Below, piece by piece: positions 1-7,867 of a DNA stretch of 16,985 bases (the first letter of the stretch is position 1; each line of letters opens with the position of its first letter). The stretch covers positions 1 through 16,985 of the forward strand of contig CAZXLH010000042.1 in the NCBI GenBank assembly GCA_964641455.1, given 5' to 3'. Position numbers and translations under genes: made by a program. The notes beneath the pieces were generated by a model. The model saw only the letters and a list, made by a program, of their open reading frames with translations. It was not told the origin of the DNA and searched no databases. This DNA comes from DTU015 sp964641455. GTDB taxonomy: Bacteria; Bacillota; Sulfobacillia; Fermentithermobacillales; Fermentithermobacillaceae.

Positions 1-165
1 TAATCAGAACTTCAAGAAACAGTCACCTCTTCATTTTTTCGTTTACAAATATATCTCAGTGGTTTTACACACAAATTTCTTTGTTATTAACCAATAATTT
101 TCAGGTAAAAAATAGAAAAATAAGTTCTGTGAATTGAGAGAATTTTACGTTATTGCGTCTATGCA

Positions 166-295
166 CATAACGGTTACATGTATGAAACGTTGGGGATTGC
201 GGGCTTCGTCCCTGTCTGCCGTTACAAAAGCTGATGCGGGGCAGAACACTTCATGCAACCACTTAAACCCCAATGTTTTATACATGATGTTAGCC
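166..295. repeat. attC-like structured repeat S1
   Basis: The left end is CATAACGG (166-173) and the right end GTTAGCC (289-295). The inner arms 178-195 and 268-285 pair over 18 positions: ATGTATGAAACGTTGGGG against CCCCAATGTTTTATACAT. The only two imperfections are G opposite T, five positions apart. Length, ends and arm geometry match repeats S2, S3 and S5 elsewhere in the window. An open reading frame runs through it (134-349) but has no coding character. It lies downstream of the membrane protein gene that ends at 443. The attC resemblance is inferred; the pairing is seen directly. Confidence 0.75.
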
Positions 296-308
296 ATTGT
301 TAGCCATT
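289..308. repeat. Tandem 10-bp duplication of the repeat end
   Basis: GTTAGCCATT occurs twice head to tail (289-298 and 299-308). The first copy is the right end of repeat S1, so the duplication exactly repeats its terminal box. The other copies in the window lack this. Confidence 0.85.
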
Positions 309-442
309 GTTTTAATTTTCAAATTCGATTCATAGAAATCTGTTTGTAGAGTTAAATCAATATAATATTAATAAGCCTACAAAACATGGCTCTTTAATAA
401 TGCTAAAAATCCGAAATTAAGCTTGGCAGAATGTTAACTTGC
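309..442. other. Non-coding spacer downstream of the membrane protein gene
   Basis: AT-rich sequence with no credible gene. The only structure I see is a 7-bp inverted repeat, TTTGTAG (343-349) and CTACAAA (377-383), with a 27-bp AT-rich loop. It is too weak to call a terminator. Confidence 0.5.
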
Positions 443-1507
443 TTAGTTGTCATTTCTCACCCAAAATCTATTTATTGTTATAAAAACTATACTCACCGCA
501 AAGCTTGCTGAAAGTGGAATATAAATGGTTAATAGTTCAGTAATAATAGAATTAAGAATGTATTCAGGCGCAAATAAAAATGATTGATAAATGATATTTA
601 ATAACCAGATGCTATGAATGGAAATAACGAATGCAATAAATGGCTTATACTTTAAAAGCGTTATAGTTATAAATAGTACTTTCATTGTTATTAATAAAGA
701 ATTATCAAATAAAAATTGATAAGAAAATTTTGTTAATCCCCCTGCAACTAATTCATAAGCATAATTTGACAGAAAAGATATGACAAAAAATAAAAGCACA
801 ATTATTCCATTTTTAAGTCTTGTCTTCCTGCTTAAAAGAAACAAACTGAAAACACTAATAAAACTAAAAAGTAAAATATTAATAAATAGTAAAAGTGAAA
901 ATCCTTTAGGCTCCGTAAGAACGTTCGTTTGAGTCTCTGATAAACTTTCATAGAAAGATATTTCATTCAGAACGGAATATATAGTAAACACTACAGACCA
1001 AACAATAAGCGCTGATAGAAGAGAAATAAACCCTTTAAGAATATTGTCCTTCGGGAATAGAATGTTAAAGTCCAATAAAGCTGCAATTTTTTTGTAATCT
1101 ATAAAGCTTGTCGCAATTAATACAATAATAGAGGTGATATAAACAGTAAAAGCATGCATATTAATTGAGAGGAAAAATTTAGAGGTATGTGAGATAAAAC
1201 TTTCAAAACTTATAAAACCAGTTACAAGAAGGTTAAAAAAACCATGAGGGGAGAGAATAATCTTGTCATTAATATAAAAATACCAATCAAACAAAAATGC
1301 TATAAGGATATAAGTAATTGTTGCAGATGCAATTCGTATATGTTTTGCATTGTATTCAATCGTATTGCACGATAAACCTAGGATTATCCCGAGAAAAAGA
1401 TGAAATCTAAAATCACCAATCTCAAAATATGGCATAACCACAATCCTATTAATTAATATCCAGATAATTGCTAAAATTATTCCGTAAAATCTTCTAAGTT
1501 TATTCAT
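443..1507 (-). CDS. Hypothetical polytopic membrane protein
   Basis: This 354-residue protein is strongly hydrophobic. I count about ten likely membrane-spanning segments, roughly at residues 8-25, 34-50, 57-75, 90-105, 118-137, 158-180, 202-228, 234-252, 270-290 and 292-312, with one more near 320-345. Both termini carry basic residues (start MNKLRR, end NRFWVRNDN). I recognise no enzyme motif, transporter signature or charged catalytic cluster, so no function is assigned. It is among the most AT-rich genes in the window and stands alone between repeats S3 (upstream) and S1 (downstream), like a single-gene cassette. The start at 1507 is the first ATG after S3 and gives a natural membrane N-terminus. 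I am confident it is a gene; its role is unknown. Confidence 0.8.
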   Translation of the reverse strand: MNKLRRFYGIILAIIWILINRIVVMPYFEIGDFRFHLFLGIILGLSCNTIEYNAKHIRIASATITYILIAFLFDWYFYINDKIILSPHGFFNLLVTGFISFESFISHTSKFFLSINMHAFTVYITSIIVLIATSFIDYKKIAALLDFNILFPKDNILKGFISLLSALIVWSVVFTIYSVLNEISFYESLSETQTNVLTEPKGFSLLLFINILLFSFISVFSLFLLSRKTRLKNGIIVLLFFVISFLSNYAYELVAGGLTKFSYQFLFDNSLLITMKVLFITITLLKYKPFIAFVISIHSIWLLNIIYQSFLFAPEYILNSIITELLTIYIPLSASFAVSIVFITINRFWVRNDN

Positions 1508-1568
1508 AAAATTATTAGAGTTTAATTATTCAATTCTTAAAATAGTTTTTTTCATCGTCTAAATAATG

Positions 1569-1699
1569 GCTAACGGATGGCGGTATGAAACGTTGCGCAC
1601 TTTGAAACACAAACCTATCGAACCGCTAAGCTGTTTATTAATTGTTATATCGTTCAGTTTTAGCACTACCCGCGCAATGTTTTATGACCGCATGTTAGC
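1569..1699. repeat. attC-like structured repeat S3
   Basis: Ends are GCTAACGG (1569-1576) and GTTAGC (1694-1699). Arms 1580-1598 (GCGGTATGAAACGTTGCGC) and 1672-1691 (GCGCAATGTTTTATGACCGC) pair with one extra base in the right arm and two G-opposite-T positions five apart. The right end lies 8 bp from the stop of the gene at 1708, and the left end 61 bp from the next start at 1507. Confidence 0.8.
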
Positions 1700-1707
1700 A
1701 CCTGGCA

Positions 1708-1956
1708 TTAGTTCCCAGAATTTGAATTATTACTATTTTCTGACGATGATGAAGTTTGTCCACCTGAACTATTTGAATCACCAGAAGTTTGGTTTTGTGT
1801 CGAACTAGTTGTTTGTGGTTGATTTGTCAATGCTTGCGGAATCGGCTGAACAGGCATCGCTTTTTCAAAAATCTGCTCTCCTTGAATATTTTGCCCACCC
1901 TGTTCGGTTATCGGTTTACTTTGTTCATTTTGAACTGGTTTTTCTTCTTTTGCCAT
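1708..1956 (-). CDS. Small Ser/Asn/Gln-rich disordered protein
   Basis: From the ATG at 1956 this encodes 82 residues starting MAKEEKPVQNEQ. The frame extends to 1989, but the inner ATG is preferred because it lies 4 bp after the stop of the upstream gene, whereas the longer start would overlap that gene by 29 bp. The protein is hydrophilic and low-complexity: Gln and Pro in the first half, then a Ser/Asn/Gly/Thr-rich tail ending NSNNSNSGN. It has no signal peptide, membrane segment or Cys, and is probably disordered. The tight spacing suggests co-translation with the membrane protein encoded just before it. I do not recognise a family. A repetitive tail can be a chance reading frame, but the operon-like spacing supports a real gene. 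Confidence 0.6.
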   Translation of the reverse strand: MAKEEKPVQNEQSKPITEQGGQNIQGEQIFEKAMPVQPIPQALTNQPQTTSSTQNQTSGDSNSSGGQTSSSSENSNNSNSGN

Positions 1957-1960
1957 AATC

Positions 1961-2509
1961 TTAATTTTTAATGGTTTTACAAGTGTCAATATAAATACAA
2001 TTTTTCACTTCTCCTTTAATCTTGACTGATGTACTATCGTTCAAAGTCTTTTCAATCAGAATACTACTTGCTTGAGTATTTTTTGCTTTCTTATTTGCAG
2101 AATTCATATTAATCATAGTGAAGGTAATTAGTAATCCTATCCCAATCACAAGAGTTGCGATGATTACTTTGTTTATTATACTAATCCAGTCGCTGTCTTG
2201 AACATTAAAATCATTTTGCTCAATTCTTTTAATTCTAGCCATTATCAGTCTAGATGAAATATAATGAGCTACGAAACCTATTAAAATTGTAAGTCCAAAT
2301 AGAACTAAGGAGGTATAATAAAGAGTCAGACATATAGCTTCATTAATCGGTACAATATCCTTTAAAAAAGTCAGACTAATTGCCAATGCACCACTACTCA
2401 AGTAAAGTGCTTGTGTATCAAATTTCTGAATACCATAACGATAATCAGCATACAAATCTTTAATATATTCCCGTTTTATTTCCTCAATATCTTGATTATT
2501 ATCAGGCAT
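1961..2509 (-). CDS. Small membrane protein, possibly SLATT-like
   Basis: This 182-residue protein begins with a charged helical stretch (about 1-32, Asp/Glu/Lys/Tyr-rich). Two close hydrophobic segments follow (about 35-54 and 60-83), then a basic helix (about 86-100), a third membrane segment (about 113-135) and a polar tail with two Cys (CIYIDTC). A charged N-terminal helix, a membrane hairpin and a further helix recall the SLATT family of small membrane effectors found beside nucleotide-signalling defence genes. That resemblance is by layout only and no diagnostic motif is seen. No nucleotide cyclase or SMODS gene is nearby. It forms a two-gene unit with the disordered protein that follows 4 bp later, and the pair is bounded by repeats S2 and S3. 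Confidence 0.75.
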   Translation of the reverse strand: MPDNNQDIEEIKREYIKDLYADYRYGIQKFDTQALYLSSGALAISLTFLKDIVPINEAICLTLYYTSLVLFGLTILIGFVAHYISSRLIMARIKRIEQNDFNVQDSDWISIINKVIIATLVIGIGLLITFTMINMNSANKKAKNTQASSILIEKTLNDSTSVKIKGEVKNCIYIDTCKTIKN

Positions 2510-2542
2510 ATGTTATTGTTTTACGTGTCTGTTTTGCTTGGT

Positions 2543-2670
2543 GCTAACGGCTGGGGGTGTGACCAGTTTGGGTGAGCGGAGCTGGGATTTATCCCCCGTT
2601 AAGAAGCTCCCTGCGTGCCGACCCGACTCCGTAACCCACTCAGCCCAAATTGGTTACACCCCTTGTTAGC
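2543..2670. repeat. attC-like structured repeat S2
   Basis: Ends are GCTAACGG (2543-2550) and GTTAGC (2665-2670). Arms 2554-2572 (GGGGTGTGACCAGTTTGGG) and 2644-2662 (CCCAAATTGGTTACACCCC) pair over 19 positions with two G-opposite-T positions five apart. Inside is a nested hairpin: GGAGCT (2578-2583) with AGCTCC (2605-2610), and GGGAT (2584-2588) with ATCCC (2591-2595). It ends 5 bp from the stop of the lipoprotein gene at 2676. It is visibly richer in G and C than the flanking genes. Confidence 0.85.
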
Positions 2671-2675
2671 AAACG

Positions 2676-3449
2676 TTATTTCCATTCCCTTGCTTGGTCT
2701 TCAGTCAGTGTGTCAATTTTTGTTGTCCAAATGGCATCAACTAATACTCTAGTTTTCTTGACAAAAACATTCAATGAGTCGATATAATCTTGATTAACAT
2801 TCTTTATTTCAACCAATTTATCATTTTCCCATTTGTAGATTATTGAGCCATAAATCATACTCGCCATTCCTCCCTGTCCAAATGTAGAAATTGTCTTGTT
2901 TTCTTTATCAATACTGCAATTTGAAATATTAGATAATATTTTATTAAAAAAGTATCTATTCTTCTGATTGTCATAGATGTATATGTTTTCCATTACATTT
3001 TTCATTCCACTTTGGGTGCTGTAAACCGCAATATCAGGGTGGTTGTCAAAGTTATAGTCATCAAGTTTGATGAAATTTTTCATTGAAAGCATAAGATTAG
3101 GTTGACTCATAAATAAGTCATCGGCACTTAAATAAATAAAATGTTTTTTTTCATTATAAGTTACAATCAAACTATCAACTCTGCCAAATTCATCTTTTGC
3201 AAAACTCGCACAAATTTTAATGGGGATAACAAATTCGTCAAATTCTTTTTCAATTGTCTTTGTAATCTTATAGATATATGGCTCAACAATCAAACCTGAA
3301 TCTCTCAACGTTTTCAATGAGATTCCACCAATTGAATCTTCGGAAGAATTTGAAGTTATATTTTCCTCTAAAAGATTTGTCTTGTTTCCTATTTCATTGC
3401 AAGAAGCTAGAGTAAAAAGGATAACAATAAATGTCAAAATGTGTCTCAT
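2676..3449 (-). CDS. Lipoprotein, XAC2610-like
   Basis: This 257-residue protein starts MRHILTFIVILFTLASCNE. That is a lipoprotein signal peptide with lipobox LASC, so Cys17 should be the lipidated residue and the protein should be anchored in the cell envelope. Around residue 132 there is an acidic stretch DDYNFDNHPDIAVY that resembles a calcium-binding or VCBS-like loop. Spaced aromatic segments follow (NIYIYDNQKNRYFF and SIIYKWEND). This arrangement is typical of XAC2610-related proteins, a widespread family of unknown function; the match is from memory of its pattern. The gene is alone between repeats S4 and S2, with only 5 bp from stop to repeat. Confidence 0.75.
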   Translation of the reverse strand: MRHILTFIVILFTLASCNEIGNKTNLLEENITSNSSEDSIGGISLKTLRDSGLIVEPYIYKITKTIEKEFDEFVIPIKICASFAKDEFGRVDSLIVTYNEKKHFIYLSADDLFMSQPNLMLSMKNFIKLDDYNFDNHPDIAVYSTQSGMKNVMENIYIYDNQKNRYFFNKILSNISNCSIDKENKTISTFGQGGMASMIYGSIIYKWENDKLVEIKNVNQDYIDSLNVFVKKTRVLVDAIWTTKIDTLTEDQAREWK

Positions 3450-3470
3450 ATTCAGATTTATATAATGTTT

Positions 3471-3602
3471 GCTAACGGTCTGGCGCTAAAAGCAGGGCGA
3501 ATCTTTGCGTTAAACTTTATACGAATATAGAAATAAAACTCAATCGAAAATCTTAAATACGAAGAATTTATTTCGGCTTGCTTTTAACGACTTGTTGTAG
3601 CC
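3471..3602. repeat. attC-like structured repeat S4, divergent
   Basis: Ends are GCTAACGG (3471-3478) and GTTGTAGCC (3594-3602). Arms 3482-3499 (GGCGCTAAAAGCAGGGCG) and 3573-3591 pair imperfectly around a perfect 8-bp core, TAAAAGCA-like on the left and GCTTTTA on the right. It keeps the length and end-box layout of the other copies but has more mismatches. It lies 39 bp downstream of the kinase gene stop and 21 bp upstream of the lipoprotein start. Confidence 0.65.
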
Positions 3603-3641
3603 AGTGGTTATTATTTTACAATTATTCAACGACTTCTATAC

Positions 3642-5351
3642 CTATTTCTTCATATAAAACAAAAACTCCAAACCACCCTCTTTCCTGTTTTTTGCAATGA
3701 TAGAACCGCCATGAATAACAATAGCATTTTTCACAATGGAAAGTCCCAATCCTGAACCGCCAACAGCTCTTGTTCGACCTTCATCTATTCTGTAAAATCG
3801 TTCAAAAATACGAGTTAAATGTTGTTCGTCTTTGATTCCTTTTCCTGTGTCGTAGAACGAGAAATAATAAAATTCGGTATCTGTTTTATACATTGAAATA
3901 TTGATTTCAATCTCTTTTCCGGCATATCGAATGGCGTTGTCTATCAGGTTTTTAAAAACGGAATAAATCAAACTTTCGTTGGCATTTATGATGGTGTTTT
4001 CAGGAATGGAAAGTAAAAGTTTTGCGTGATTTTCCTTTAAGATGAGTGAATAATCTTCTCGAAATTTTTCTAAAAGTGAAAATAAATTGAATGCTACTTT
4101 TTCTAATGTTTGTCCAGCTTCGTCCATCTTGTTAATGAGGCTCATGTCTTGAATTAATTCGGAGAGCACTTTTGTTTGGTTAAAAGCTTGATGGATAAAA
4201 TGCTGTTTTGTTTCGTCATCCAATGGTTTCTCCAAAATGGTTTCCAAATAACCGCTGATTCCTGTAACAGGCGTTCTCAATTCGTGGGAAATATTGCTCA
4301 ACATTTGTTGTTTGAGCAGTTTTAGGTTTTCTTGTTTTGTAATATCGTTGATTATTACTTCAAAACTGCCATCTTCAAATTTTACGATACGGATAGAAAA
4401 TGTTTTTCCTTGTTTATTCAAATGATATTCTTTCAATGAATTTTGTCCATTTTCCAGAAATTGTTGGAGTTCAATAAATGTTTCATCCGAAAAAATTGCT
4501 GAAGGATTCGTATTCGGTTCATCGGTAATGTTGTGGATAAATTGGAGAAATAATCCGTTGTAAAATTCGGAAGTTCTCTGTGGAGAGAAGAAACAAATTC
4601 CCTCCTGTGAATTGTGGATATGCTGTAAAAGTTTTTCTTGTTCTAATTCAATTTTCCTCTTATTATCTCTTAGTTCGGCATAATTTAAAGCAATTTCTTT
4701 TCCAATTTCTCCAATTTCATTTTTAGGAAAATTCAAGGGTGTATTTTTCTTTGGGTCAAGGGCAAAATCACGCAATTCGATGATGGATTTAGAAAAAATG
4801 TTGCTGATTCTGTTTAAAATAAGCAAAACGGTCAGAAACAACAAGATAATGACATATAAAAAGACGTTGTCCGATTTGAAAAATAGTTGCAACTGAATGT
4901 CATAAGGCAATGCGACCCGCACAAAAAGATTTCCTTCATTTCTAGCGTAGTACAAATATTTTTTTTGTGTAGAATGAGAAATACGAATATCCGTACCAGT
5001 TTTATTTTCTTTTGCTTCGGTTATCTCCTTGCGATTCAAGTGGTTTTCCAAGTCATACCAACCTGAAATATCGTTGTCATAAACCACTTTTCCATCAGCT
5101 TCAATAATGGAGAGCCGCAAATTTTCAGGAAACAAAGGTTCTAATGATTGCAATAGATTTGGATAGGTTTCCGCAGGTTGATTATGAATGGTTTTTTGTA
5201 CCATGTCGGTATAAGCATTCAATTTTTCTTCAATCGCTTTCGTTTTGAATTTTTTCTCGCGAGTTTGTTCCACCAAAAATACGCTCAACGTAAAAAGTGT
5301 AAAAGCAAATGCAACATATAAAAATAAACGTAATTTAAAATTTAGTTTCAT
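3642..5351 (-). CDS. phoR: PhoR-type sensor histidine kinase
   Basis: This 569-residue membrane kinase has a first membrane segment (about 7-27), a periplasmic loop (about 28-160) and a second segment (about 163-182). A HAMP-like linker with NEIGEIGKEI (about 183-235) and a PAS-like region (about 240-340) follow. The HisKA H-box SNISHELRTP has the phospho-accepting His at 356. The ATPase domain has N-box NLIDNAIRY (468-476), G1 DTGKGI (501-506), F-box IFERFYR (515-521) and G2 GGSGLGLSIV (531-540), so all kinase motifs are intact. The start overlaps the response-regulator stop by 4 bp (ATGA), implying translational coupling. PhoR is inferred from the pst/phoU neighbourhood and this architecture; the periplasmic sensor itself does not identify the signal. 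Confidence 0.88.
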   Translation of the reverse strand: MKLNFKLRLFLYVAFAFTLFTLSVFLVEQTREKKFKTKAIEEKLNAYTDMVQKTIHNQPAETYPNLLQSLEPLFPENLRLSIIEADGKVVYDNDISGWYDLENHLNRKEITEAKENKTGTDIRISHSTQKKYLYYARNEGNLFVRVALPYDIQLQLFFKSDNVFLYVIILLFLTVLLILNRISNIFSKSIIELRDFALDPKKNTPLNFPKNEIGEIGKEIALNYAELRDNKRKIELEQEKLLQHIHNSQEGICFFSPQRTSEFYNGLFLQFIHNITDEPNTNPSAIFSDETFIELQQFLENGQNSLKEYHLNKQGKTFSIRIVKFEDGSFEVIINDITKQENLKLLKQQMLSNISHELRTPVTGISGYLETILEKPLDDETKQHFIHQAFNQTKVLSELIQDMSLINKMDEAGQTLEKVAFNLFSLLEKFREDYSLILKENHAKLLLSIPENTIINANESLIYSVFKNLIDNAIRYAGKEIEINISMYKTDTEFYYFSFYDTGKGIKDEQHLTRIFERFYRIDEGRTRAVGGSGLGLSIVKNAIVIHGGSIIAKNRKEGGLEFLFYMKK

Positions 5352-6034
5352 AATTTCTGCAAATCGAATTTATAACCAAAACCTATTTTATTGGAAATTG
5401 CTTGTCCATAATCTCCCATCTTCTTTCTCAAACGGGTAATATGCACATCCACGGTGCGTTCGGTAACAAAAACTTCATTGCCCCAAACGCTTTCCATAAT
5501 TTCATCTCTCGAAAAAATACGGTTGGGACTTTCGACCAATTTTTTTAAAATATTAAATTCCGTTTTAGTTAAATTGATATTCTCATTTTTGATACTTACT
5601 TCTTTATTTTCCGTGTCTATTTGGAGTTCATTAAAAGTTAAAAACCGGTTCTTTTCTTGGACAGAATTACTTTTCGTTCTCTTTAAAACCGCTTTAATCC
5701 GAGCGATTACTTCCATCACGGAAAATGGTTTGGAAATATAATCATCCGCACCTACAGAAAAGCCGGTCAACATATCGTTTTCGGCGTCTTTGGCGGTAAG
5801 AAAAATAACAGGAGTTTGATTTCCGTTTGTTCTTATTTGCTCCAGCATTTTATAGCCGGACATACCTTGCATCATCACGTCCAGTAAAATGAGTTGTGTA
5901 TTTTCGTTCAATTTTTCCAACGCTTCTTCAGCAGAATATGTCAATTCGACCGCATATCCTTCGCTTTTCAGATTAAACTCTAAAATTTCACAGATATTTT
6001 TGTCGTCATCTACGATTAGGATGTTTTTGTTCAT
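5348..6034 (-). CDS. phoB: PhoB-type response regulator
   Basis: This 228-residue OmpR/PhoB-family regulator has a receiver domain (about 4-118) with the acidic pair Asp9/Asp10, phospho-acceptor Asp52 in LILLDVMM, Thr80 and Lys102 in SKPF. A winged-helix DNA-binding domain follows (about 135-225), with the recognition region TERTVDVHITRLRKKMG. The ATG at 6034 is chosen because MNKNILIVDDD is the canonical N-terminus; an upstream in-frame ATG at 6133 would add 33 unrelated residues. It is expected to bind the 11-bp-spaced arrays before the porin and pstS genes. I see no such array before phoB itself. The 103-bp gap to the upstream AbiEii stop suggests its own promoter. Confidence 0.93.
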   Translation of the reverse strand: MNKNILIVDDDKNICEILEFNLKSEGYAVELTYSAEEALEKLNENTQLILLDVMMQGMSGYKMLEQIRTNGNQTPVIFLTAKDAENDMLTGFSVGADDYISKPFSVMEVIARIKAVLKRTKSNSVQEKNRFLTFNELQIDTENKEVSIKNENINLTKTEFNILKKLVESPNRIFSRDEIMESVWGNEVFVTERTVDVHITRLRKKMGDYGQAISNKIGFGYKFDLQKL

Positions 6035-6137
6035 TATACCAATAATTTGTTTTAAAGATATTCCTTTATTTTTTACCTTTGTTGAAAGATAAATATTAGA
6101 AAAAATTAAATTAATTAATCTTACAAAAACCAAACCA

Positions 6138-7052
6138 TTATTTCTTAGCCTTTAAGAAGTTTTGAAGCTTATCTATATTTGCGTTGTATTTAGCTAAATT
6201 TTTATCTTTCAATACATTAATGTTTTGAAGCTTCCACTTTATGGCTGGAAATCTACTCAAGTTCCCCAATATACATTTATCCCATTCAGGGTAACCTCTT
6301 TCAAAAGATAGTATAAAATCCTTATCCGTTTCTGTTAAATTGTTATTGACCTCTTCTATTAATTTTTCTCTTGATTCTTCATAGTCTGTATAATCAAACT
6401 TAACATCCGTCATCCCTCTAAATTGATTTTCAAGTGCCTGATTTTGATTGATGGGATTTGGCTGTAAAGATTCCAATATAGGCTTATCACTGCCTAATAA
6501 ATAGAATAATACACCATCTTTTATCTCGTCAAATGACTTAATATCCATATACTTATAATCAAATAAATCGCGCGGATGTTGACGAGCTAAAGCAGCTGCT
6601 ACTTTACCGCCATATAAAAGTGAAAGAGAAACTACTCTCGCCGTACAACTCATACTAAACTCTTTTTGAGCCTTCATACTAAGCTCTCTTTCATCCACTT
6701 CTCCAATAATACCTCTCTTTATACCATTTACCTCGATAATTACTGTCGCTCCTTCAAACGTACACAACAACTTTAATATACTTTCTCGATGTATAACTTT
6801 AATTCCTTGAATAGTTCGCTCGATTTTTTGTTTTAATAAACCCAAATGTTTGTTGATTTCGCTGAAACTCTCGTCTCGATCTTTTATAGGAATGTAGGTT
6901 AAGTCAATATCTACCGAATATCGAGGCATATCTCTAACAAACAAGTTGATAGCTGTGCCTCCATGTACTGCAAAATCCTTTATCCCATAAACCGAGGGCA
7001 TTATACGAATTAATAATGCAACTTGCTTCTTATACATCTCATTCATATTCAT
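6138..7052 (-). CDS. abiEii: AbiEii-family nucleotidyltransferase toxin
   Basis: This 304-residue protein belongs to the AbiEii/AbiGii (DUF1814) nucleotidyltransferase-like toxins of type IV toxin-antitoxin and phage abortive-infection systems. Visible motifs are HGGTAINLF (30-38) and the metal-binding pair D48-x-D50 in SVDIDLTY. A third motif has Lys150 in GGKVAAALARQ, then HPRDLFDY (159-166). These match family motifs I-III, so the active site looks intact. Characterised members transfer nucleotides to targets such as tRNA. The start overlaps the antitoxin stop by 14 bp; a second in-frame ATG at 7046 would also serve. The length is normal for the family. The pair sits between phoU and phoB with no functional link to phosphate that I can see. 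Confidence 0.9.
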   Translation of the reverse strand: MNMNEMYKKQVALLIRIMPSVYGIKDFAVHGGTAINLFVRDMPRYSVDIDLTYIPIKDRDESFSEINKHLGLLKQKIERTIQGIKVIHRESILKLLCTFEGATVIIEVNGIKRGIIGEVDERELSMKAQKEFSMSCTARVVSLSLLYGGKVAAALARQHPRDLFDYKYMDIKSFDEIKDGVLFYLLGSDKPILESLQPNPINQNQALENQFRGMTDVKFDYTDYEESREKLIEEVNNNLTETDKDFILSFERGYPEWDKCILGNLSRFPAIKWKLQNINVLKDKNLAKYNANIDKLQNFLKAKK

Positions 7053-7806
7053 AGAGTTCTTTAGGTATCGTAATTAAATACTCCGGAATATACACGCCAT
7101 TTTCTACCAACATTCTTTTCCCCGTGCCTATATTTATTTTACTAGCCTCTAATTTATCAAACCAAGCATGACCTGCCTTTTGTGCCATGTATAAAAATAA
7201 TCGCTTTACTTTATTGTTATCTATGTTTTCCAATAGCACTTGTAAGACATCGGGTCTCATAGTGTTGAGCTGTTCCATAATGTAAAATAAATCCATATAA
7301 TTATATCTATTCGGAGATAGAAGTAAGCATTCAAGAAATGCTTGTTCTGGCTCAGAAACTAATAGGTCAAAGCCATTTACTTTTTTAGTCGTAAATGCTG
7401 TCTTCTTAAATACTTTCGTTGTAAAGGATTCTACATGATATCTAAAATGGTCTTCTTTCATCCATATTGGAATTTTCTCATTCGTTGGGCATCCTATCAA
7501 TAAAGATGGTTTTCCCATTGGAATATAATGATTGAATCCAAAAATCTCTAATGCTGAATGAGCAGCAATATATACATTTTTCTCTTCTTGCATATTATAG
7601 CTTGATATTGCTCCCCAAATAGATATTTTATCCCCAGTTCGATACATAACTCCTTTAGTCAGTGCTGAAAACCAACCTGATTTGCGATATTGTTGCATTA
7701 ATTGATTAGAATATCCATTTCTATTTAACCATGATGAAAAAAATAGACTTCCCGGATTCCAGTTTTTTAAAAGGTGGTTTAATTTGTTTCTGTTTTCTAT
7801 ATTCAT
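7039..7806 (-). CDS. abiEi: AbiEi-family antitoxin and autorepressor
   Basis: This 255-residue protein has an N-terminal winged-helix-like region (about 15-60) including SSWLNRNGYSNQLMQQYRKS and GWFSALTKGVMYRTGD, the usual opening of AbiEi antitoxins. The family's C-terminal pattern follows, with GTGKRMLVENG and EYLITIPKELYEYE. Family members neutralise AbiEii without stable binding (type IV) and repress their own promoter. It precedes the toxin gene, with a 14-bp overlap. A good Bacteroidota promoter and a direct repeat suited to an operator lie just upstream. The ATG at 7806 gives a 29-nt distance to the -7 box. Confidence 0.87.
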   Translation of the reverse strand: MNIENRNKLNHLLKNWNPGSLFFSSWLNRNGYSNQLMQQYRKSGWFSALTKGVMYRTGDKISIWGAISSYNMQEEKNVYIAAHSALEIFGFNHYIPMGKPSLLIGCPTNEKIPIWMKEDHFRYHVESFTTKVFKKTAFTTKKVNGFDLLVSEPEQAFLECLLLSPNRYNYMDLFYIMEQLNTMRPDVLQVLLENIDNNKVKRLFLYMAQKAGHAWFDKLEASKINIGTGKRMLVENGVYIPEYLITIPKELYEYE

Positions 7807-7835
7807 ACTATACTATGAGCGTAATACATGAACTG

Positions 7836-7867
7836 CAAAGATATATTTTTAGCATTACTGAATCAAA
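7836..7867 (-). promoter_or_regulatory. Promoter of the abiE operon
   Basis: On the minus strand TTTG (7864-7867) is followed after 20 bp by TATCTTTG (7836-7843), which matches the Bacteroidota TAnnTTTG -7 element at every fixed base. It ends 29 bp before the antitoxin start codon. Confidence 0.7.

Noticed and set aside
134..349. Open reading frame of 71 codons on the plus strand
   Set aside because: It lies almost wholly within repeat S1 and its folded arms; no family resemblance and no start context.
1566..1808. Open reading frame of 80 codons on the plus strand
   Set aside because: It runs through repeat S3 and antisense into the disordered protein gene, so it is a by-product of the repeat.
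6084..6091. TATCTTTC as the -7 box of phoB
   Set aside because: It has one mismatch to TAnnTTTG and no -33 partner at a suitable distance; similar words are frequent in this AT-rich gap.
6035..6133. Upstream start for the response regulator, adding 33 residues
   Set aside because: The extra residues do not fit any receiver domain, and the canonical N-terminus begins at 6034.
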